Source: Azonexaceae bacterium s22 (GTDB lineage Bacteria > Pseudomonadota > Gammaproteobacteria > Burkholderiales > Rhodocyclaceae). Taken from it: DNA of 64,000 nucleotides. The position numbers were made by a program, and so were the translations under genes. This document shows, in pieces, positions 1-8,748 of the stretch. The stretch is from NCBI GenBank assembly GCA_016617495.1, contig WYCU01000001.1, positions 124,001 through 188,000 of the forward strand, given 5' to 3'. Position 1 is the stretch's first letter. Each line of letters begins with the position of its first letter. The notes beneath the pieces are model-generated. The model did no database searches, was not told the DNA's origin, and saw nothing but the letters and a program-made list of their open reading frames with translations.

Positions 1-621
1 TGAGCCTGCATCAATCAGCGCGACCGTCTGATCCTTCCCTCCCTCAGGCAACTGACGTTCAATCAATTCAAACGCAGCCAGCGCTGCCAAGGACTCGACA
101 TCCACGACAACCGCCTTAAGCCCGGCAGCATCTGCTACGGCGACGCGCTCTTCAACACGTTCCTTTTTCGATGCGGCGATCAATACCTCGATTTCGTCGG
201 GAACCGAGGGGGCTGGACCCAATATCTGGAAGTCCAGATTAACCTCATCAATGGCAAACGGAATGTACTGGTTGGCCTCGGTTTCAACCTGAACCTCAAG
301 CTGATCTTCCCGCAACCCATCCGGCACGATTATTTTTTTGGTGATAACCGCCGAGGCTGGTAAAGCCAACGCCACATTGCGTGTCGACGTTCCGAGACGT
401 TTCCAAGCGCGTTTTACAGCCTCAACCACGCCGTCCAAATTGGCAATATTTCCATCGGAAACCGCATCTTTTGGTAACACCTCTACGGTGTAACGTTCAA
501 CGCGGTACCCATCCTTCCCGTTGGCGCTGAGCTCCACAAGCTTTACCGCGGAGGAACTGATATCCAGCCCCAGCAGCGGACGCGCCTTGGGATTAAACAA
601 CGTTGAGATATCGAAGCCCAC
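1..621 (-). CDS. pilM: Type IV pilus assembly protein PilM (partial, C-terminus off the left edge)
   Basis: Reading the minus strand from a GTG at 621 gives a protein with a VGFDISTLFNPK start, then GLDISSSAVKLVEL, the first phosphate-binding loop of the actin-like PilM/FtsA ATPase fold. Later segments such as VNLDFQILGP and EVLIAASKKERVEE are typical of PilM. A G-rich Shine-Dalgarno run (GGGGG) sits just before the GTG. PilM is the cytoplasmic actin-like protein that links the inner-membrane PilN/PilO complex to the type IV pilus motor. About 207 residues are visible and the frame is open to position 1. Its divergent placement next to a PBP1A gene is the usual proteobacterial arrangement, so pilNOPQ are expected beyond the left edge. 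The gene call is firm; the GTG start is moderately sure. Confidence 0.9.
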   Translation of the reverse strand, partial: MGFDISTLFNPKARPLLGLDISSSAVKLVELSANGKDGYRVERYTVEVLPKDAVSDGNIANLDGVVEAVKRAWKRLGTSTRNVALALPASAVITKKIIVPDGLREDQLEVQVETEANQYIPFAIDEVNLDFQILGPAPSVPDEIEVLIAASKKERVEERVAVADAAGLKAVVVDVESLAALAAFELIERQLPEGGKDQTVALIDAGS

Positions 622-742
622 CAGACCCCCAGAAAGTCTTTAATAAATGCGTAGTTAGAGAAACTACCAATAATTCACTTTAGATGCTAGCAACAAGCCC
701 AGGGCATGTAAAGCATTTTCGCAGGCCATTTCGCCGGCAGCG

Positions 743-748
743 TATAAT
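743..748 (+). promoter_or_regulatory. Candidate -10 box for mrcA
   Basis: A perfect TATAAT lies in the 157-bp divergent gap between pilM and the PBP1A gene, about 30 nt before the TTG start. No good -35 box is visible 16-18 nt upstream, so this is suggestive only. I see nothing else notable in the gap. Confidence 0.35.
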
Positions 749-778
749 TCGCGCAACATCATTCCAACCGCCAATATC

Positions 779-3091
779 TTGCCTACCCTACCCTTGGCCG
801 CACGTATCATCTTGGCGCCTCTGATTGCGCTTGCGGGCTTAATTGCGATTGCCGTTGCCCTTGGCGCAATCATTCTTGTCATCGCTTATCCAAACCTGCC
901 TTCTCTGGAGGCGCTGACCGACTACCGCCCTAAAGTCCCCCTTCGTATTTATACCGCCGACGGCTATTTGATCGGCGAATTTGGCGAAGAGCGTCGGGCT
1001 GTGGTCAGCATACAGGATGTTCCCCCGATCATGAAGCAAGCCATTTTGGCCGCGGAAGATGATCGCTTTTATCAGCATGGCGGGATCGACTATCTCGGCG
1101 TCGTTCGCGCTGCAGCGACTAATCTGATCGGCGGAAGCAAACGACAAGGCGCCTCCACGATTACTCAACAGGTCGCGCGGAATTTCTTTCTTTCCAGTGA
1201 GAAAACCTACACAAGAAAGCTTTACGAGGCATTGCTGTCATTCAAGATTGAAAACAATCTGACCAAAGACCAGATTCTTGAGTTGTACATGAACCAAATC
1301 TTTTTAGGTCAGCGCGCTTACGGATTTGCAGCAGCTGCCCAAATATATTTTGGCAAGTCGCTCAAGGACATCACGGCTGCCGAGGCTGCAATGCTAGCCG
1401 GTCTCCCGAAAGCACCATCTGCTTATAACCCGATCGCCAATCCCAAGCGGGCGAAAATCCGCCAACAATATGTTTTGCGGCGCATGCACGACCTGGGGTT
1501 CATCAATGACGTCCAATACGAATCAGCTCTCAAGGAACCCATCGTAATCAAGCGTGAGCTTTCCGAGTACGCCGTGCATGCCGAATTCGCGGCGGAAATG
1601 GCACGCCAAATCGCGGCGGAGCGTTTTCCGGATGACGTGTATTCCCGCGGGCTAAAGGTCTATACAACCCTCATCAAATCCGAACAGGAAGCTGCCTACC
1701 AGAGTCTCAGGCGTGGCGTCATGGACTACGACCGTCGCCATGGTTATCGTGGTGCCGAGGCATACATCGATTTGAGCGCACTGCCCGGCGAACAAGAAGA
1801 AACCCTTGACGAAGCCTTGCAGGACATTGCCGACATTGGCGACCTTGTGCCAGCACTGGTACTCGCTGCAGATGCCAAGCAAATTCGGGTTTATCGCAAA
1901 GGCGGCGAAACCATTCTCTTGACTGGCGATGCGCTTAAATTTGCATCCCGCATGCTTGACGACAAAGCCCCGCCAAACAAACGGATTAAACGCGGTGCGA
2001 TTATTCGCCTGCAAAAGGACGACAAAGGCAACTGGCAAATCAGCCAACTTCCGGAGGTTGAATCCGCCTTCGTCGCAGTCACACCACGGGATGGCTCAAT
2101 CCGCGCCCTGGTCGGCGGATTTGACTTCAATCGAAACAAGTTCAATCACGTTACTCAGGCTTGGCGCCAGCCCGGCTCAAGCTTCAAGCCATTCATTTAC
2201 TCCGCGGCTCTGGAGAAGGGATTCAGCCCCAACAGCATCATCAATGACGAACCGATCGTGATTTCGGCAAGCCAAACAGGCTCCCAAGCATGGGAGCCCC
2301 ACAATTACGACGGCAAGTACGAAGGCCCGATGAAATTGCGCACGGCACTGGCCAAATCCAAAAACATGGTTTCGATCCGCATTCTTCAAGCCATCGGAAC
2401 GCATTACGCACAAGACTACGCCAGCCGATTCGGCTTCGATCCAGAAAAGCACCCCCCTTATTTAACAATGGCACTGGGTGCCGGATCGGTCACCCCGTGG
2501 CAAATGGTCACGGCCTATTCTGTTTTTGCCAATGGCGGCTACCGGATCAAGCCCTTTATCGTCCGGGATATTCGGGACGAAAACAATCAAATTGTTGCGG
2601 AAGCTGCAAAAACCGCCGCCGGAGAAGAATCAATTCGCGTTATCGACCCGCGCAACGCCTTTTTGATGGACGGCATGCTGCGCGACGTCACGATTTACGG
2701 GACCGCCGCCAAGGCATCGGTAAGCCTGAAACGCCAGGACCTGGCAGGCAAGACAGGTACCACCAATGAATACGTCGATGCATGGTTCTGCGGTTATCAG
2801 ATGCAGGTCGCTGCTTGCTCGTGGGTCGGTTTTGATCAACCGCGCAAGCTGGGTGACAAGGAAACGGGCGGCGCTGCCGCCCTGCCAATCTGGATCGGTT
2901 ACATGTCTCGAGCCTTGCGTGAAATCCCTGTTGAGACCATGGCGGCACCGGAAGGCTTGGTAGCCTACGGCAGCGGCAAAGACCGAACTTATGTTTATGC
3001 CGAAAATGCCGCGAAAGAGGCTGCCGCGGACGAAGAGCAGGCGGAAAATTCCGCGCCAAAGCCCGATCTGAGTTCGCCACCCAGCGACTGA
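779..3091 (+). CDS. mrcA: Penicillin-binding protein 1A (class A, bifunctional)
   Basis: This 770-residue enzyme polymerises lipid II and cross-links peptidoglycan on the periplasmic face of the inner membrane. It starts at a TTG. The N-terminus is one long hydrophobic segment (residues about 5-40). The GT51 glycosyltransferase domain follows, with EDDRFYQHGG, the GASTITQQVARN motif and RKLYEALLSFKIE. The transpeptidase domain has the active-site SxxK in PGSSFKPFIY, an SxN triad member (SKN) and KTGTT. Between them lies an OB-like insert usual for PBP1A. The length is slightly below the roughly 800-850 residues of many family members. The C-terminus ends in an acidic, Pro/Ser-rich tail. It is divergent from pilM, the common context for mrcA. 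Confidence 0.96.
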   Translation: MPTLPLAARIILAPLIALAGLIAIAVALGAIILVIAYPNLPSLEALTDYRPKVPLRIYTADGYLIGEFGEERRAVVSIQDVPPIMKQAILAAEDDRFYQHGGIDYLGVVRAAATNLIGGSKRQGASTITQQVARNFFLSSEKTYTRKLYEALLSFKIENNLTKDQILELYMNQIFLGQRAYGFAAAAQIYFGKSLKDITAAEAAMLAGLPKAPSAYNPIANPKRAKIRQQYVLRRMHDLGFINDVQYESALKEPIVIKRELSEYAVHAEFAAEMARQIAAERFPDDVYSRGLKVYTTLIKSEQEAAYQSLRRGVMDYDRRHGYRGAEAYIDLSALPGEQEETLDEALQDIADIGDLVPALVLAADAKQIRVYRKGGETILLTGDALKFASRMLDDKAPPNKRIKRGAIIRLQKDDKGNWQISQLPEVESAFVAVTPRDGSIRALVGGFDFNRNKFNHVTQAWRQPGSSFKPFIYSAALEKGFSPNSIINDEPIVISASQTGSQAWEPHNYDGKYEGPMKLRTALAKSKNMVSIRILQAIGTHYAQDYASRFGFDPEKHPPYLTMALGAGSVTPWQMVTAYSVFANGGYRIKPFIVRDIRDENNQIVAEAAKTAAGEESIRVIDPRNAFLMDGMLRDVTIYGTAAKASVSLKRQDLAGKTGTTNEYVDAWFCGYQMQVAACSWVGFDQPRKLGDKETGGAAALPIWIGYMSRALREIPVETMAAPEGLVAYGSGKDRTYVYAENAAKEAAADEEQAENSAPKPDLSSPPSD

Positions 3092-3132
3092 ACGGGAAAG
3101 ACCGCTCCAATCGCTTGGCCCCGGAGAGGCAC

Positions 3133-3645
3133 ATGATTCTTCATCTAGTCCGGCACCCCAAACCGGATGTGCTGCCCGGCATCTGTTATGGCCAGCTCGA
3201 TGTAGCAGGCTTGGATGTCGAGGGCACTGCAGCCAACCTGCGGGTGCTGCTTCCCGCCGGCCTCCCGGTGTGGAGCAGCCCGCTGCAGCGCTGTCTGGCC
3301 TTGGCTCGGGCCCTGCATCCGCAAGCAATCAGCGATTACCGGCTCGCTGAATTGAATTTCGGCAGCTGGGAAGGCTGCCGCTGGGATGATATCGATCGAA
3401 GCGAACTTGACGCCTGGGCGGCCGACGTTGCCGGCTACGCCCCGCCCGGCGGCGAATCCCCGCGCTCACTTCAAGCACGCGCCCTCGAATTCATTGCCAC
3501 AATCAACGTACCGGAAGCGATCGTCGTGACCCACGCTGGCATCATCCGGACATTGATTGCGCATTGGCGCAACCTTCCCCCTGCCCAATGGCCATCGCTG
3601 GAGATCCCCTACGGTAGCTGCACGCGGATTTCGATCCCCCAGTAA
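3133..3645 (+). CDS. Histidine phosphatase family protein, CobC-like
   Basis: This is a 170-residue histidine-phosphatase (phosphoglycerate-mutase fold) enzyme. The N-terminal catalytic motif reads LVRHPKPD, so the usual RHG is RHP. The second catalytic histidine is in VVTHAGIIRTL. GICYGQLD and ELNFGSWEG match the alpha-ribazole phosphatase (CobC) subgroup, which removes the 5'-phosphate of alpha-ribazole in cobalamin assembly. No cobalamin genes are nearby, so the substrate is inferred from family resemblance only. The ATG at 3133 has a good Shine-Dalgarno (GGAGAGG, 3123-3129), preferred over an upstream TTG in the same frame. It lies between mrcA and the LPS cluster. Confidence 0.8.
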   Translation: MILHLVRHPKPDVLPGICYGQLDVAGLDVEGTAANLRVLLPAGLPVWSSPLQRCLALARALHPQAISDYRLAELNFGSWEGCRWDDIDRSELDAWAADVAGYAPPGGESPRSLQARALEFIATINVPEAIVVTHAGIIRTLIAHWRNLPPAQWPSLEIPYGSCTRISIPQ

Positions 3646-3654
3646 AATGCCACG

Positions 3655-4755
3655 ATGAATACTTTCAACCCATTGCGCGATGCCATCCCTGTTGGCAACA
3701 TTGCCCGCGCGCTGGTCATCAAACTGCGCCACCATGGCGATGTGCTCGTCAGCACACCCGTGTTTTCGGCCCTCAAGGCTCACGCTCCCCAGGTCGAAAT
3801 CGACGCTCTGGTCTACGCTGACACCGCCGATATGGTCACGCTGCACCCGGACATTGCGCACGTTCACCAAATCGATCGCAAATGGAAGCACCTCGGATTT
3901 TTCGGGCAACTGCAAGCTGAACGCCAATTACTGGCGACCCTGAAGGCGCGCCAATACGATCTGATCGTGCACTTGACCGAACACTGGCGTGGCGCCTGGC
4001 TATGCCACTTGCTGAAACCGCGTTGGGCCGTCGGTCCCGGCATGCCTGACCGTGGAAAATTCTGGGCGAGCAGTTTCACTCACCTGCAGCGCATGCACAA
4101 TCCGCTTCGTCACATGGTCGAGACCAACCTCGACGCACTCAGGCGCATCGGAATCCAGCCTGCATCACACGAACGCCATTTGACACTGATTCCCGGCGAA
4201 GCCGCGACCGATGCCGTTCGCCGTCATCTCGCAGGTTTCGGCCTCGAAGGCAAAGCGTTCATCCATGTTCATCCCGCATCGCGCTGGTTTTTCAAATGCT
4301 GGCCCGTAGATCGAATGGCCGCACTCATTGGACGACTGCAAATGGCGGGATACCCGGTCGTGATGACCGCCGCCCCCAGCCGCGACGAGCAAGCCATGCT
4401 CGACGCCATTCAAGCCCGTCTCCCCACCCCTACATTTAGCCTCAGCGGCGTACTGTCCCTCAAGGAATTGGCCGCGCTCACAAAAGCCGCACGCCTGTTT
4501 GTCGGGGTCGACTCAGCCCCCATGCATATCGCTGCGGCGGTCGGCACGCCCGTCGTTGCGCTTTTTGGCCCCTCGGGGGACAAACAATGGGGCCCCTGGG
4601 GCGTGCCGAGCCGGGTTGTAGCCAGCACCAACCACCCGTGCCGCCCGTGTGGCCACGATGGCTGCGGCGGCGGAAAAATCAGCGATTGCCTGACAACGCT
4701 CACGGCCGATCAGGTCTACGCCGCTGCCGAAGCCTTACTCGCCGAAACATCGTGA
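3655..4755 (+). CDS. Lipopolysaccharide heptosyltransferase, GT9 family (WaaQ/RfaQ-like)
   Basis: A 366-residue GT9 enzyme expected to transfer a heptose from an ADP-heptose donor to the LPS inner core at the cytoplasmic face of the inner membrane. The N-terminal half has RALVIKLRHHGDVLVSTPVF, the acceptor-side start typical of heptosyltransferase III. The C-terminal half carries the nucleotide-sugar site FVGVDSAPMHIAAAVGTPVVALFGPSG followed by WGPWG. A Cys-rich stretch near the end (CRPCGHDGCGGG) is also seen in WaaQ proteins. Its stop overlaps the start of the next glycosyltransferase by 4 nt. The family is certain; the exact heptose position is inferred. Confidence 0.9.
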   Translation: MNTFNPLRDAIPVGNIARALVIKLRHHGDVLVSTPVFSALKAHAPQVEIDALVYADTADMVTLHPDIAHVHQIDRKWKHLGFFGQLQAERQLLATLKARQYDLIVHLTEHWRGAWLCHLLKPRWAVGPGMPDRGKFWASSFTHLQRMHNPLRHMVETNLDALRRIGIQPASHERHLTLIPGEAATDAVRRHLAGFGLEGKAFIHVHPASRWFFKCWPVDRMAALIGRLQMAGYPVVMTAAPSRDEQAMLDAIQARLPTPTFSLSGVLSLKELAALTKAARLFVGVDSAPMHIAAAVGTPVVALFGPSGDKQWGPWGVPSRVVASTNHPCRPCGHDGCGGGKISDCLTTLTADQVYAAAEALLAETS

Positions 4756-5912
4756 AGATCGCCATCATCCGTCAGCGCTACAACCCTTATGGTGGGGCAG
4801 AGCGTTTTGTTGAACGCGCCCTGGCTGCATTGGCCGAGGAGGGTGCCGAGGTCACGCTGATCACACGAAATTGGGATGGGGCGCCAACCGCAGACTTCCG
4901 CCAGGTCACCTGCGACCCGGCATACTCCCGCACTCTTGGCGGGCGAACGGCGCGAGATCGAAGTTTCGCCGTCGCAGTACAGGCCCTGCTGCAACAAAGC
5001 AACTTCGACATCACACAAACCCATGAGCGCATCCCGGGATGCATGATCTTCCGCGCAGGCGATGGCGTACATGCCGCCTGGCTGGCGCATCGTGCGCGCG
5101 CACTCGGCCCACTTGCCCGCTTTGGACAACACATTTCCGGCTACCACCGTTACGTCATCGGCGCCGAAAAGGCGATGCTGGAGCACCCCAATCTGAAGGC
5201 CGTGATTTGCAACTCCAGAATGGTTGCCGATGAAATTTGCCATTTTTATGGGGTCGACCGCGACAAACTGGAAGTGATCTATAACGGTGTCGATACCACC
5301 CATTTTTCCCCCGACCTGGCGGACGAATTCAGGGAAAGCGCCCGCAAAGCAGCCGGCATTCCCCTGAACGCCCCCGTGTTGCTCTATGTCGGCAGCGGCT
5401 TCGAGCGCAAAGGCGTTCCGCAACTGCTACAAGCCTTTGCCCAACGTCGACAACGCGATACGCATCTGTTCATCATCGGCAAGGATCGGCGTCTCCGTGC
5501 CATGCAATCGTTGGCCGAGCGCCTAGGCGTGAGCGGACAAGTCCATTTCACCGGCCCGCTCAGCGACGTTCGGCCCTGGTATGGCGCCGCCGATGGCTTT
5601 GTCCTGCCAACGCTTTACGACCCCTGCCCGAACGCCGCGCTGGAAGCTTTGGCCTGCGGCCTGCCCATGGTCACATCAACCACTTGCGGAGCGCGCGAAT
5701 GGGTCAAGCCGGACGAAAACGGCTGGGTGGTCGACGCGCTCGATTTGCCCGACCTGGCCAAACGTCTTGATGACTTGAGCGAACTGGCCGGTAATACCCG
5801 GGCTCGCAACGCGGCTCGCGATGCCGTCGCCGCCCTGACCTTGCCGGCAATGGCCAACCGCCTGCTGGCGCTCTACCATCGCCTCGGCGAGGGCAAGAAC
5901 GAGCGGGTATAA
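4752..5912 (+). CDS. Glycosyltransferase family 4 (LPS core, WaaG-like)
   Basis: A 386-residue GT-B fold glycosyltransferase. It starts with MKIAIIRQRYNPYGGAERFV (GTG read as Met at 4752), the usual GT4 glycine loop GGAE. The C-terminal donor domain has LLYVGSGFERKGVPQLLQAF and the EX7E-type segment DPCPNAALEALACGLPMVTS. WaaG adds the first outer-core glucose in enterics; this protein resembles it, but the sugar here is inferred. The GTG lies inside the stop of the preceding heptosyltransferase gene, so the pair is translationally coupled. The frame also stays open upstream inside the previous gene, but that extension has no family similarity. A TATAAT occurs at its stop codon (5908-5913) and may help start msbA. 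Confidence 0.88.
   Translation: MKIAIIRQRYNPYGGAERFVERALAALAEEGAEVTLITRNWDGAPTADFRQVTCDPAYSRTLGGRTARDRSFAVAVQALLQQSNFDITQTHERIPGCMIFRAGDGVHAAWLAHRARALGPLARFGQHISGYHRYVIGAEKAMLEHPNLKAVICNSRMVADEICHFYGVDRDKLEVIYNGVDTTHFSPDLADEFRESARKAAGIPLNAPVLLYVGSGFERKGVPQLLQAFAQRRQRDTHLFIIGKDRRLRAMQSLAERLGVSGQVHFTGPLSDVRPWYGAADGFVLPTLYDPCPNAALEALACGLPMVTSTTCGAREWVKPDENGWVVDALDLPDLAKRLDDLSELAGNTRARNAARDAVAALTLPAMANRLLALYHRLGEGKNERV
5252..5266 (+). repeat. Copy 1 of the 15-mer GGTCGACCGCGACAA
   Basis: Exact copy inside the GT4 gene at 4752-5912, read there as VDRDK. A T-rich run lies just upstream. Confidence 0.75.
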
Positions 5913-5944
5913 TCGCTGGTTACATTTTTTCGTCAGGGGTTTAC

Positions 5945-7708
5945 ATGGCCGGTGAAATGACCAGTCGGCAGCTTTATGCGCGTCTACTGACTTACGTTCG
6001 CCCCTACTGGAAAGTTTTTCTCGCCGCACTGCTGGCGATGGGCCTTTCCTCACTCGCCGAACCGGTTTTCCCGGCAGTCATGAAAAAGCTGCTGGATGAA
6101 GGCTTCACCAGCAATGCCGGCCCTTGGGACTGGCTCTACTACCCCCTCATCATCATGGCGATCTTCCTGACCCGGGCCATCTTCGGCTTCCTCGGGGAAT
6201 ACGCAATGAGCTGGGTCTCGAACAATGTCGTCACCGAACTGCGCCGCGTCATGTTCGCGCGCATGGTCCGCCTGCCCACCGGTTACTACAGCGACAACCT
6301 GTCCGGCCGCATGATGTCGCGAATTACCAACGACGTCAGCAACGTCGCTGGCGCGGCAACCAACGCCCTGACCTCGATGATTCGCGACTCCATTGCGATT
6401 TTTGGCCTGATGGTCTGGCTGGTTTACCTCAACTGGCAACTGACGCTGATTACGTTGTCCGTCGTGCCCTTCATCTCGATCGTTGTGCGTCGCTTCAGCA
6501 AGCGCATGCGCGCCGCCTCGCGCGGACAACAGGAATCCATGGGGCGAATCACGCAGGTGCTTCAGGAAACCATCGAAGGCCACAAAGTCGTCAAAATATT
6601 CGGCGGCCAATCCTACGAAGAACAGCGATTCTACAAATCGGTCCGCGAACAACGCCGCATGGCCATGCGCGGCACGCTGGCGGTCGCTGCGCAAAGCCCG
6701 ATTGTGCAATTCTTTGCCGCCTCCGGCGTCGCCATCATCATGGGCGTTGCACTCAAGCAAGCGGCAACCGACAACACCACCGTCGGCGGCTTTGTCTCGT
6801 TCGTCACCGCCACGCTGATGATTCTCGCCCCGCTCAAGCGCCTGACCGATGTCAGCGCGCCAATCCAGCGCGGCCTGGCTGCAGCAGAAAGCGTATTTGC
6901 ACTGATCGACGAGCCCACCGAAGAAGATAACGGCACAGAAGAACTGGGCCGCGCTCAGGGACTGGTCGAATTCGACAACGTGCTGTTTACCTATCCCGGC
7001 GGCGAGCGGCCGGCGCTCGATGGGTTCTCCCTGACCATTCGCCCCGGCGAATGCGTTGCGCTCGTCGGCGCCTCCGGGAGCGGCAAGACCACTGCCGCAA
7101 ATCTCCTGCCGCGCCTTTATCAGGTGGAGCAAGGCGAAATTCGCGTTGACGGCCACGCCCTGCCCAACATCCGCCTGGCCAGCCTGAGGGATAACATCGC
7201 CTTGGTCAGCCAGGATGTGGTGCTGTTCAACGACACGATTGCTGCAAATATCGCCTATGGTGGCAAGGCCGATGCCACCCTTGAGGAGATCCACGCCGCG
7301 GCACAGGCTGCCCATGCCCTCGAATTCATCGAGGCTTTGCCACAAGGTTTTGAAACCCTGATCGGTGAAAATGGCGTCAAACTCTCCGGTGGACAGCGGC
7401 AACGACTGGCCATTGCACGCGCCCTGCTCAAAGGCGCGCCCATCCTGATTCTCGACGAAGCCACATCGGCACTGGATACCGAGTCGGAACGCCACGTTCA
7501 GGCCGCGCTCGACGAACTCATGAAGGGCCGCACGACGCTCATCATCGCGCACCGCCTCTCGACCATCGAAAACGCCGACCGCATTATCGTGCTGGGTCGA
7601 GGCCGCGTGCTGGAAAGCGGGCGCCACGATGAGTTGCTGGCACGGAACGGCGCTTATGCTCGCCTGCACAGCTTGCAGGTTCAGGAATCGCTGGTGCAAG
7701 ACGCATGA
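5945..7708 (+). CDS. msbA: Lipid A export permease/ATP-binding protein MsbA
   Basis: A 587-residue half-transporter that flips lipid A-core across the inner membrane. The N-terminal ABC type-1 transmembrane domain (about residues 1-320) has six hydrophobic segments and the MsbA-like loop LPTGYYSDNLSGRMMSRITND. The nucleotide-binding domain follows with Walker A GASGSGKTT, Q-loop VSQDVVLFNDT, signature LSGGQRQR, Walker B ILILDEATSALD and the H-loop IIAHRLST. Length and domain order are normal. It lies inside the LPS core cluster and its stop overlaps the next gene by 4 nt, consistent with a role in LPS export rather than peptide or drug export. Confidence 0.95.
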   Translation: MAGEMTSRQLYARLLTYVRPYWKVFLAALLAMGLSSLAEPVFPAVMKKLLDEGFTSNAGPWDWLYYPLIIMAIFLTRAIFGFLGEYAMSWVSNNVVTELRRVMFARMVRLPTGYYSDNLSGRMMSRITNDVSNVAGAATNALTSMIRDSIAIFGLMVWLVYLNWQLTLITLSVVPFISIVVRRFSKRMRAASRGQQESMGRITQVLQETIEGHKVVKIFGGQSYEEQRFYKSVREQRRMAMRGTLAVAAQSPIVQFFAASGVAIIMGVALKQAATDNTTVGGFVSFVTATLMILAPLKRLTDVSAPIQRGLAAAESVFALIDEPTEEDNGTEELGRAQGLVEFDNVLFTYPGGERPALDGFSLTIRPGECVALVGASGSGKTTAANLLPRLYQVEQGEIRVDGHALPNIRLASLRDNIALVSQDVVLFNDTIAANIAYGGKADATLEEIHAAAQAAHALEFIEALPQGFETLIGENGVKLSGGQRQRLAIARALLKGAPILILDEATSALDTESERHVQAALDELMKGRTTLIIAHRLSTIENADRIIVLGRGRVLESGRHDELLARNGAYARLHSLQVQESLVQDA

Positions 7709-8748
7709 CCGCGAAATTGCCAGGCGAAGCATCCCCACGCAAGATTCTGGCGATCAATGTCTCGCGCATTGGCGACACGCTGCTCGCCGTCCCGGCTCTG
7801 CGTGCGCTAGCCAAGGCTTGGCCAGAGGCCCAATTGACCGTGCTTGGCCATCCCAAGCGGGTCGAGGTACTGGAACACCTCCCTTTCATCCGAAAAGTCG
7901 GCAGCATCACCAAGCATCGAGCCCGTTTCATGGGCCGTTTGCCGGGCCATTCCTATGACCTGGCACTCGTCTGGGGACATGACCACGCGCTCATCGAATA
8001 TGCCCTGCGTGTTTCTCGCCGGGTTGTCGCATTCCGGCAGCACCGAAGTGATCTCGACAAGCGACTCCATCGCGTGGTTGACGAAGCGCCGCAATACACC
8101 GAGCACGCGGTTGACTCGGGCTTGCGCCTGACTCAAGCCCTGGGTATCGCACCGGATGGCCGCCGCCTTCAGTTCGCCGTCACCGATGCGGAATGCCAAC
8201 AGGCGAAGGCCGTGCTCGCTGCCAAGCACCTGCAGGGACGCACCCCACTCATCGGACTCAAGGTCGCCAGCTTTCCCACCAAGGCCTATCGGGACTGGCC
8301 CGAAGCGCATTTCGTAGACCTCTGTCGACGGGTTGCGGCGGCCTATCCCGGCGCTGGATTTGCGATCTTCGGGGGTGCTGACGAGCAAGATCGTATTGCG
8401 CGCATCCAGAACGCCCTGCCCGACATGCCTGTCGCCGGACTCGTCGGGCTTTCATTGCGGGAAGCGGGTGCCGTGATGGCCCTGCTCGATGCCTACGTCG
8501 GCGTGGATACGGGGCCGACCCACATCATGGGGTGCTTCGACATCCCGATCGTCGGCCTCTTCCATTGCAAGCTGCCCCGGCGACTCTATGGCCCGCTCGA
8601 TCACCCCTACGATTTCTGCCTGGACCATCCCCGCGCCGGCAAGGACTGCGATGAAACCACGCCCATGGGCGAACTGGACGTCGACACGGTCTTCGCTCGC
8701 CTGACCGAAGCTCTGGCTGCTCGGCAAGCCCACAAGGACACGCCATGA
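7705..8748 (+). CDS. Glycosyltransferase family 9 (heptosyltransferase-like)
   Basis: A 347-residue GT9 protein. The start KILAINVSRIGDTLLAVPAL matches the RxGD acceptor-side loop of heptosyltransferases, and YVGVDTGPTHIMGCFDIPIVGLFH is the donor-binding motif. A mid-region segment LIGLKVASFPTKAYRDWP resembles the substrate-binding part of the second Rossmann domain. The C-terminus has HPRAGKDCDE in place of the usual Cys-rich tail. It overlaps msbA and the following GT4 gene by 4 nt each, so it is almost certainly co-translated with them. The likely role is addition of a heptose or other sugar to the LPS core; the specific linkage cannot be told from sequence. Confidence 0.88.
   Translation: MTAKLPGEASPRKILAINVSRIGDTLLAVPALRALAKAWPEAQLTVLGHPKRVEVLEHLPFIRKVGSITKHRARFMGRLPGHSYDLALVWGHDHALIEYALRVSRRVVAFRQHRSDLDKRLHRVVDEAPQYTEHAVDSGLRLTQALGIAPDGRRLQFAVTDAECQQAKAVLAAKHLQGRTPLIGLKVASFPTKAYRDWPEAHFVDLCRRVAAAYPGAGFAIFGGADEQDRIARIQNALPDMPVAGLVGLSLREAGAVMALLDAYVGVDTGPTHIMGCFDIPIVGLFHCKLPRRLYGPLDHPYDFCLDHPRAGKDCDETTPMGELDVDTVFARLTEALAARQAHKDTP

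Noticed and set aside
6050-7738. A 562-codon minus-strand frame opposite msbA
   Set aside because: Mirror of a fully recognisable transporter gene.
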